Positions 6,105 to 11,351 of a DNA stretch of 11,351 nt are shown here, in pieces. The DNA is from Robiginitomaculum sp. (GTDB lineage: Bacteria > Pseudomonadota > Alphaproteobacteria > Caulobacterales > Maricaulaceae): positions 75,799 to 87,149 of the forward strand of contig NVVU01000001.1 of assembly GCA_002733485.1 (NCBI GenBank). The letters run 5' to 3'. The position numbers were made by a program, and so were the translations under genes. The notes under the pieces were generated by a model, which was not told the origin of the DNA, made no database searches, and saw only the letters and a program-made list of their open reading frames with translations. The stretch's first letter is position 1. The number at the start of each line of letters is the position of its first letter.

Positions 6105-6521
6105 ATGACGATGCAGCGTGGCAAGGATATCTTGCTTAAACTGGAGGACCCTGCAGGCTCCTCCATCTTTGTTTCCATGGCGGGTTTACGTGCCCGCACC
6201 ATTTCCCTGAATGCCAAAACCATTGATACCACCAATGCCGATAGTGTGGGGGCATGGCGAGAGTTATTGCCCGGCGCGGGGGTGAAATCGCTATCGGTTT
6301 CCGGCTCGGGCGTATTTACCGATACGGCCGCCGATGCGGTCATTCGCAGTGTGTTTTTTGCGCAGGAAGCACGGCGCTGGCAATTGGTCATCCCGGCCTT
6401 TGGTATTCTTGATGGCGTGATGCAGATTGCTGCGCTTGAATATGCGGGCGATTTTGATGGCGAAGCAGTCTACAGCCTAACTCTGGCCTCGGCCGGCAAT
6501 ATCAGCTTTACGCCAATATGA
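6105..6521 (+). CDS. g9: GTA major tail (tube) protein (g9), TP901-1-type family
   Basis: Rings of this protein make the tail tube through which DNA passes. The 138-residue product carries the family's opening MTMQRGKDILLKLED, then ISLNAKTIDTTNADSVGAWRELLPGAGVKS (about 33-62; core TIDTTNADSVGAWRELL), the strand SLSVSGSGVFTD and the C-terminal FDGEAVYSLTLASAGNISF strand, as expected for the phage tail-tube beta-sandwich. Length matches RcGTA g9. Start ATG 6105 has AGGAA at 6094-6098, 6 bases upstream, one of the stronger sites of the cluster, in keeping with high copy number. The ATG at 6111 is an alternative two codons later. It overlaps g10 by four bases (ATGA). Confidence 0.93.
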   Translation: MTMQRGKDILLKLEDPAGSSIFVSMAGLRARTISLNAKTIDTTNADSVGAWRELLPGAGVKSLSVSGSGVFTDTAADAVIRSVFFAQEARRWQLVIPAFGILDGVMQIAALEYAGDFDGEAVYSLTLASAGNISFTPI

Positions 6522-6823
6522 GCACGATCAACCGTCCCCGGGGCGAAACCGGTCTTTGCATTAACGGGAAAACCTATGCGCTTTGCCTGACTTTGGGAGC
6601 GCTGGCGCAAATCGAAACGGTACTGGAAACCTCCAGCCTGGATGATTTGTCTGCCAGACTGCGTCAACTCAGGGCGGCGGATGTCTTAATGGTTCTGGAA
6701 GCGCTATTGATGGGCGGCGGCAATCCGCTGAGCGAAGCCGAATTGCAGGCCGCCAATATTGATCCTGCGCAAACCGCATCGGCCATTGCGCAGGCGTTTT
6801 CCTCTGCGATGAAGGACATCTGA
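6518..6823 (+). CDS. g10: GTA tail assembly chaperone (g10)
   Basis: This is the GTA gene-transfer-agent-family protein found directly after the tail tube gene, the position of lambda gpG-type chaperones that hold the tape measure protein during tube polymerisation. The 101-residue product shows the usual short beta start (GETGLCINGKTYALCLTLGALAQIE, about 9-33; core LCLTLGALAQIE) and helices thereafter, including DLSARLRQLRAADVLMVLEALL and a C-terminal TASAIAQAFSSAM helix. It overlaps g9 by four bases and ends two bases before g10.1. Role is inferred from family and position. Confidence 0.88.
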   Translation: MSTINRPRGETGLCINGKTYALCLTLGALAQIETVLETSSLDDLSARLRQLRAADVLMVLEALLMGGGNPLSEAELQAANIDPAQTASAIAQAFSSAMKDI

Positions 6824-6825
6824 GC

Positions 6826-7008
6826 ATGTTGCCATGGCGGCAAATGCTGTGTGCCTCCCAGCGGCATTTTAGCATCGCGCCCCCGCAATTCTGGTCGCTC
6901 TCGGTTTTGGAATGGCGTTGCCTCCATCATCCACAGAGCGGCTATGCCGATCGCTCGGCGCTAGGCGCACTAATGGCACAATTTCCAGATCAACAAGAAC
7001 AGGTATAA
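6826..7008 (+). CDS. g10.1: GTA second tail assembly chaperone (g10.1), rcc01693/TIGR02216 family
   Basis: This 60-residue protein belongs to the small 'phage tail assembly chaperone' family known from RcGTA rcc01693. Its recognisable core is PPQFWSLSVLEWR (19-31), matching the family's P-x-x-FW-x-LS-x-x-EWR, and it ends in ALGALMAQFPD. It starts two bases after the g10 stop with AAGGA at 6812-6816 nine bases upstream, so it is read by re-initiation and not by fusion. In many phages the second chaperone is made by frameshifting from the first; here it is a free-standing gene. It is four bases from the tape measure gene. Confidence 0.88.
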   Translation: MLPWRQMLCASQRHFSIAPPQFWSLSVLEWRCLHHPQSGYADRSALGALMAQFPDQQEQV

Positions 7009-7012
7009 ACGG

Positions 7013-7543
7013 ATGGACTCTACTAAACCCTCATCAAATACTGATGCCATAAACAGCGCCGGCGATGCGTTGCAGGCCTTGGCCGATGGCCCGGCACGAC
7101 AGGCCGCCGACGCCATAGGCGAAAGTTTTGCCCGGGCCGGGCGGCGCATTTCCTCTGAACTGGAACGGGCGGCGCGCACCGGCGAATTTTCCTTTAGCCG
7201 CATGGTCGAGTCCATTTTGAATGATCTGGCACGCGTGGCCATCAACAAGGTGATCGGCGGCGCCATTGGCAGCGTTTTGGGCCAGGCGGTGAGCGGGTTC
7301 TCTGGCGCGCGTGCAGAAGGGGGACCGGTCTTGCCGGGCGGGGCCTATCTGGTTGGCGAGCGCGGACCAGAGCTGTTTCGCCCCAATAGCGCAGGCAGCA
7401 TTGATAGCAATGTTAGCGGTGCCCGGGTGGTGGTAAATTTCAACCTTGGAGAAGGTTCAGATGTAAATTCGTTTCGCCGCTCACAGGGGCAAATCTCTGC
7501 CATTCTGGCCCGTGCCGTTGAAAATGGAAGGAGCCGTTTGTGA
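7013..7543 (+). CDS. g11: GTA tape measure protein (g11), short lambda-type
   Basis: The tape measure fills the tail tube, sets tail length and is ejected into the target cell. At 176 residues this copy is very small for the family, as expected for the short GTA tail. Residues 15-75 are alanine-rich helix (ALADGPARQAADAIGESFARAG ... ISSELERAARTG). A glycine-rich hydrophobic segment follows (VIGGAIGSVLGQAVSGFSGA, 80-99), which could insert in a membrane. The C-terminal GGPVLPGGAYLVGERGPELF (103-122) is the hallmark end motif of lambda-type tape measure proteins. The gene sits between the chaperones and distal tail protein, and overlaps g12 by four bases (GTGA). Confidence 0.92.
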   Translation: MDSTKPSSNTDAINSAGDALQALADGPARQAADAIGESFARAGRRISSELERAARTGEFSFSRMVESILNDLARVAINKVIGGAIGSVLGQAVSGFSGARAEGGPVLPGGAYLVGERGPELFRPNSAGSIDSNVSGARVVVNFNLGEGSDVNSFRRSQGQISAILARAVENGRSRL

Positions 7544-8178
7544 GCAATTTTCATGAAATTCGTTTTCCGGTCTCAGTTTCCTTTGCCTCTTCGGGCGGAC
7601 CGGAACGGCGCACGGAAATCATCAATCTGGTCTCTGGTGCCGAAGAGCGTAATTCGCCCTGGCAACATGCGCGGCGGCGCTATGATGCGGGACTTGGGAT
7701 CCGATCACTGGATAATTTGCACGATGTGCTGGCCTTTTTTGAGGCCAGACGCGGGCAGCTATATGGGTTTAAATGGAAAGACTTTGCCGACTATTCCTCG
7801 GCTTTACCTTCGTCCTCCCCAGTGGCAAGTGATCAAAACCTTGGGGTTGGCGATGCGGTGAAGAGTACATTTATCATTCAGAAAACCTATGAAGAAGGGC
7901 CGTATTCCTATGCGCGCCCGATCACCAAACCGGTGCAGGGCACGGTTTTGGTGGCGCTGGATGGGGCGGTGCAACAAGAGGGCGTGGACTATAGCGTGGA
8001 TTATGCACTGGGCACACTCAGCTTTTTGAACGGGGCCCCGGCAAGCGGCGCTCAAATCACCGCCGGGTTTGAATTTGATGTGCCGGTGCGTTTTGATACC
8101 TCTTTTTTGAATGTCACGCTGGAGGCCTTTAATGCGGGGGCGGTGCCTTCCATCCCCATCATAGAGGTGCGGGTCTGA
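7540..8178 (+). CDS. g12: GTA distal tail protein (g12), DUF2460/TIGR02217 family
   Basis: This forms the ring at the tube tip that connects to the hub. The 212-residue product carries all signatures of the family: FHEIRFPVSVSFASSGGPERRTEI near the N terminus (core IRFPVSVSFASSGGPERRTE), WQHARRRYDAGLGIRSLDNL (42-61), FFEARRGQLYGFKWKDFADY (66-85), the FIIQKTYEEG ... YARPITKPV block (111-130) and PVRFDTSFLNVTLEAF near the C terminus. It starts at a GTG that overlaps the g11 stop, with GGAAGGAG at 7526-7533 six bases upstream. It shares one base with g13 (TGATG). Confidence 0.94.
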   Translation: MSNFHEIRFPVSVSFASSGGPERRTEIINLVSGAEERNSPWQHARRRYDAGLGIRSLDNLHDVLAFFEARRGQLYGFKWKDFADYSSALPSSSPVASDQNLGVGDAVKSTFIIQKTYEEGPYSYARPITKPVQGTVLVALDGAVQQEGVDYSVDYALGTLSFLNGAPASGAQITAGFEFDVPVRFDTSFLNVTLEAFNAGAVPSIPIIEVRV

Positions 8179-9041
8179 TGCGCAGTATTCCTCAGGCCTT
8201 TCAGGCCAGTCTGGATAGTGGCGCAACCACATTATGCTGGTGCTGGAAAATCATACGCAACGATGGGGTGGTCTTGGGCTTTACCGAGCATGATTCTGAT
8301 CTTTACTTTGATAATCTGCTCTGGAGCGCAGGCGTGGGCTTGAACCCCGGGATCATCGAGAGCGCCATCGGCTTTGCCTCGAACACGGGCATGGCAACCG
8401 GGGCGCTTACCCAGTCTGGCATTTCCGCTGATGACATAGACCGGGGTAAATATGATCAGGCGAAAATAGAGATATGGCGCGTGGATTGGCAGAATACGGC
8501 CCAACGCGTAGGGATATGGTCTGGCGAAATCGGCGACATTACCCGCAAGGAACACGCCTTTGAGGCCGAAATTACAGGGCAGGCGCGCAAGTTGAACCGG
8601 ACCTTTGGGCGGGTGTTCTCAAAACAGTGCGATGCCGAATTGGGGGACAACCATTGCACCAAAGATATTTCCTCTGCCTCTTTTACTTTTCAGGCCAATG
8701 TGTCGCAAATACTGAACGTGACACAGTTTAGCGTGGCGTCTCTGAACGCCCCAGAAAACGACTGGTTTTCCGCCGGCACCATTACCTGGATTGATGGTCA
8801 AAACGCGGGCCAGACCGCTCGCATATCCCAGTATTTCCAAAGTGGAGCGGAGGACGTATTCACCCTGGCCGCACTGCCGGTAAAACCGATTGCCGTCGGC
8901 GATGCCATGAGCGTCGCGGCTGGCTGTAACAAATCATTGGATCATTGTTCGGGGAAATTTTCCAATGTCCTGCATTTTCGCGGTTGTCCGTTCATGCCTG
9001 GCAATGACTCGCTGATTGCTGGCCCCGTGCCAAGCCGATGA
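8178..9041 (+). CDS. g13: GTA tail hub protein (g13), DUF2163/BR0599 family, with Fe-S-type cysteines
   Basis: The hub forms the trimeric tip core beneath the distal tail ring. The 287-residue product has the family's N-terminal GFTEHDSDLYFDNLLWSAGVG (34-54), a GQARKLNRTFGRVFSKQCDAELGDNHC block around 134-160 (core FSKQCDAELGDNHC) and the C-terminal AAGCNKSLDHCSGKFSNVLHFRG ... PGND block (247-276; core AGCNKSLDHC). Cysteines at 151, 160, 250, 257 and 270 sit in these two blocks. Phage lambda gpL, the functional equivalent, binds a [4Fe-4S] cluster, and by analogy four of these cysteines could do the same; that is inference. Two further cysteines (20, 22) are near the N terminus. Start has GAGGTG at 8164-8169. 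Confidence 0.93.
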   Translation: MRSIPQAFQASLDSGATTLCWCWKIIRNDGVVLGFTEHDSDLYFDNLLWSAGVGLNPGIIESAIGFASNTGMATGALTQSGISADDIDRGKYDQAKIEIWRVDWQNTAQRVGIWSGEIGDITRKEHAFEAEITGQARKLNRTFGRVFSKQCDAELGDNHCTKDISSASFTFQANVSQILNVTQFSVASLNAPENDWFSAGTITWIDGQNAGQTARISQYFQSGAEDVFTLAALPVKPIAVGDAMSVAAGCNKSLDHCSGKFSNVLHFRGCPFMPGNDSLIAGPVPSR

Positions 9042-9478
9042 CGCATCAAAGCGGTGTTCTCCCGCAGGCTGCGCTGGTGGAAGCCAGAAAATGGATTGGA
9101 ACACCCTATCAGCACCAGGCCAGCCTTTGCCGGGTTGGCAGTGATTGTCTGGGGTTGGTGCGCGGGGTTTGGCGTCACCTTTACGGGCCAGAACCCTATG
9201 AAATTCCGGCCTATGGAATGCACTGGGCGGAAATGGGTGATGCCGACACCCTGTTGCAGGCGGCGCAGCAATATCTGAGCGAGATTCCGATAGAAAGCGC
9301 CAGTCCCGGGGATGTTTTACTATTTCGATTTTCGCCAAAGCATGTAGCCAAACATTGCGCCATTATGTCCGCGCCCTTACGCATCATTCACGCCTATTGG
9401 GGACAGAGCGTTAGTGAAACTTCACTCACACCGTGGTGGCAAAGGCGCATTGCCGCCGCCTTCAGATTTCCAGATTGA
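9038..9478 (+). CDS. g14: GTA NlpC/P60 peptidoglycan endopeptidase (g14)
   Basis: This cysteine peptidase of the tail tip cuts peptide cross-links in the cell wall so that the tail can reach the inner membrane of the recipient. The 146-residue product has Cys37 in GSDCLGLVRG, His106 in AKHCAIM and His118 in IIHAYW; Cys37 with His106 is the usual catalytic pair of the family. WIGTPYQHQA (19-28) and SPGDVLLFRF (89-98) are also typical. The motif ASLCRVGSDCLG matches the GTA/phage branch, where most members read G-x-DCLGL. The gene overlaps g13 by four bases (ATGA) and ends 12 bases before g15. No signal peptide is present, as expected for a virion component. Confidence 0.94.
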   Translation: MTHQSGVLPQAALVEARKWIGTPYQHQASLCRVGSDCLGLVRGVWRHLYGPEPYEIPAYGMHWAEMGDADTLLQAAQQYLSEIPIESASPGDVLLFRFSPKHVAKHCAIMSAPLRIIHAYWGQSVSETSLTPWWQRRIAAAFRFPD

Positions 9479-9490
9479 TACGGATTATTT

Positions 9491-11351
9491 ATGGCACAAC
9501 TCGCACTTACCTTTGCTCAACGCGCCGCAACCACGGTTGCGCAAGGCTTTGCCGCGCGCGCGATTTCCTCACTTCTCTCTAAGCGTCGCGATACCGGGGC
9601 GCGCCTCGAAGAACTGCACGTTCTCTCCTCCACTGATGGGGCATCCATGCCGATTGTTTATGGCCGGGTGCGTCTTGGCGGCCAGGTGATCTGGGCAGAT
9701 CAACCCATCGAGCATCAAATTAACCGCCGTGCCGGGGGTAAGGGGGGCCCCCGTATTTCAGAGCGCAAATATACGTTGAGTCTGGCGATTGGCTTGTGCG
9801 AAGGGAAAATTGACGGGATTGGGCGCATTTGGGCCGATGGGGCGGTCTTTGAGGGCACACTGACCAGTATGCGGGTCTATCCCGGCACAGAAACACAATT
9901 GCCGGACCCCTTGATTGAAACCAAAGAGGGTAGCCTAAATACGCCGGCCTTTCGCGGACTGGCCTATGTAGTTTTTGAAGATCTATCTTTGGAAGAATTT
10001 GGAAACCGCATTCCACAATTTTCTTTTGAGGTTTTTCGTACGCCCAAAGTGTTGGGAACGGTGAATGTGGAAGAACAGATCAAAGGCGTTTCCCTCATAC
10101 CGGGGTCGGGCGAGTTTATTTACGCCACCGAACCGGTCATCACGAACCTTGGCCCGGGGCGTTCGCGAACGGAAAATGTACATTCCTTTAAAGGGCGAAC
10201 GGACGTTGAAGTCTCTTTGGATAATTTGCAAACACACCTGCCCAATTGCAAAACCGTTTCGTTGGTAACCAGCTGGTTTGGGGATGATTTGCGCTGTGGA
10301 AATGCTCAGCTTCAACCAAAAGTCGAAGACAATCTCAAGCAAACCCAACCTCTTGTCTGGGCGGTGCAGGGACTGGACCGCACACAGGTTCCCCTAGTGT
10401 CTCTGGATGCACAACTGCGCCCGGTATTTGGGGGAACCCCAGCCGATGTTACGGTGCTGCAAACCATCACCTCCCTAAAAGGCCGGGGGTTGGAAGTAGT
10501 ATTTTATCCCTTTATTTTGATGGATATTCCGGCAGGAAATGGCTTGCCGGATCCCTATGGCGGTGCAGAGCAGGGGGCCTTTCCATGGCGGGGCAGGATT
10601 ACGGCTTTTCCAGCGCCCGGTCAGGGCGGAACCACCGATAAAACCAATGCCGTCATCGCCCAGATTGATCAGTTTTTTGGTACGGCGGCGATTACTGATT
10701 TTTCAATCAATGGGCAAACCATTGCCTATAGCGGGCCTAATGAGTGGTCCTATCGACGCTTTATCCTGCACTATGCAAATTTGTGCGCGATTGCGGGTGG
10801 AGTGGATGCCTTTCTGATTGGGTCCGAATTGCGCGCCTTAACGTCCTTGCGTGATGGGTCGGGAAATTTTCCCGCCATTGAGTATTTACAACAATTGGCC
10901 GCTGATGTGCGCGCCATCCTGCCTGGCGCGAAAATATCCTATGCAGCGGACTGGTCTGAATATTTTGGTTACCAGCCGCAAGACGGCTCCAACGATGTCC
11001 TCTTTAATCTGGACCCATTATGGGCAGACCCCAATATCGATTTTATTGGGGTTGATTGGTACGTGCCGCTTTCAGATTGGCGTGAGGGCAATCAGCATGG
11101 GGATGCAGCATCCTATCTCTCAATTTATGATGCTGATTATCTGTCCTCCAATATTGAGGGCGGCGAGGGTTATGACTGGTTTTATGCCTCCGATAATGAT
11201 CGGTTAAGCCAGACCCGTACCCCGATTAGCGACGGGATATATGCAAAGCCCTGGGTGTTTCGCTATAAGGATTTGAGGTCCTGGTGGTCCAATTCACATT
11301 TTGACCGGAACGGCGGCGTTGAAAACACCACTTCAACGCCTTGGGTGCCAC
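9491..11351 (+). CDS. g15: GTA 'megatron' host-specificity protein (g15), N-terminal part with TIM-barrel domain; cut by the right edge
   Basis: The open frame runs 620 codons from ATG 9491 to the window edge with no stop, and RcGTA g15 is about 1300 residues, so roughly half is visible. An N-terminal hydrophobic/helical segment and MPIVYGRVRLGGQVIWAD (about 54-71) resemble phage baseplate tip proteins. TSWFGDDLRCGN (about 258-269) is a conserved block. From about residue 400 the GTA TIM-barrel-like domain follows: GVDAFLIGSEL (437-447), ADWSEYFGY (486-494), DWYVPLSDWR (522-531) and KPWVFRYKDL (586-595), all recognisable in RcGTA g15. Glu446 and Asp487/Glu490 lie at strand ends and could be glycosidase-type residues, which is inference. 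This protein carries tip-membrane contact and host binding. Ribosome site is weak (GGA at 9482-9484). Confidence 0.93.
   Translation, partial: MAQLALTFAQRAATTVAQGFAARAISSLLSKRRDTGARLEELHVLSSTDGASMPIVYGRVRLGGQVIWADQPIEHQINRRAGGKGGPRISERKYTLSLAIGLCEGKIDGIGRIWADGAVFEGTLTSMRVYPGTETQLPDPLIETKEGSLNTPAFRGLAYVVFEDLSLEEFGNRIPQFSFEVFRTPKVLGTVNVEEQIKGVSLIPGSGEFIYATEPVITNLGPGRSRTENVHSFKGRTDVEVSLDNLQTHLPNCKTVSLVTSWFGDDLRCGNAQLQPKVEDNLKQTQPLVWAVQGLDRTQVPLVSLDAQLRPVFGGTPADVTVLQTITSLKGRGLEVVFYPFILMDIPAGNGLPDPYGGAEQGAFPWRGRITAFPAPGQGGTTDKTNAVIAQIDQFFGTAAITDFSINGQTIAYSGPNEWSYRRFILHYANLCAIAGGVDAFLIGSELRALTSLRDGSGNFPAIEYLQQLAADVRAILPGAKISYAADWSEYFGYQPQDGSNDVLFNLDPLWADPNIDFIGVDWYVPLSDWREGNQHGDAASYLSIYDADYLSSNIEGGEGYDWFYASDNDRLSQTRTPISDGIYAKPWVFRYKDLRSWWSNSHFDRNGGVENTTSTPWVP

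Noticed and set aside
1..11351. CRISPR array, tRNA, insertion sequence or attachment site
   Set aside because: No regularly spaced repeats, tRNA-like cloverleaf, transposase motif or flanking direct repeats were seen on reading both strands; only a structural GTA operon is supported.

Overview
This window is a nearly complete structural gene cluster of an alphaproteobacterial gene transfer agent (GTA) of the Rhodobacter capsulatus RcGTA type. GTAs are domesticated, tailed-phage-like particles that package random host DNA. All sixteen recognisable genes lie on the + strand, from position 173 to the right edge, in the canonical RcGTA order: g2 (large terminase), g3 (portal), g3.5 (small membrane/coiled-coil protein), g4 (prohead protease), g5 (major capsid), g6, g7, g8 (head-tail connector, stopper and tail terminator), g9 (tail tube), g10 and g10.1 (tail assembly chaperones), g11 (short tape measure), g12 (distal tail), g13 (hub), g14 (NlpC/P60 peptidase) and the first two thirds of g15 (the 'megatron' fibre/TIM-barrel protein), which runs off the right edge.

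The host is almost certainly an alphaproteobacterium, because RcGTA-type clusters are confined to that class and every gene resembles its RcGTA counterpart in order, size and motifs. GC content is in the mid-50s percent by eye. I cannot name a genus. There is no integrase, repressor, replication or lysis gene, and no sign of att sites, so this is a GTA-like element and not an intact prophage.

Layout. Positions 1-172 are a non-GTA left boundary with no convincing complete gene: no small terminase (g1) precedes g2, and a 41-codon open stretch on the minus strand may be the end of an outer-membrane receptor gene. Positions 173-4698 hold packaging and capsid genes. Positions 4699-4792 are the only sizeable gap and hold a strong hairpin followed by a T-rich tract, a likely attenuator. 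Positions 4793-6086 hold head-completion genes, 6105-8178 tail tube, chaperones, tape measure and distal tail, and 8178-11351 the baseplate, hub and cell-wall penetration genes.

Most genes overlap by 1-4 bases or are separated by under 50 bases, so the cluster looks like one translationally coupled operon. Every gene checked is intact and keeps its family's key residues (Walker A/B and nuclease acidic residues in the terminase, His/Ser in the protease, Cys/His in the peptidase, hub cysteines), which suggests the particle is still under selection. Nothing here is a clearly new system. The points most worth a second look are the internal terminator-like element, the missing g1 with an odd left boundary, and the conserved membrane/coiled-coil protein g3.5.
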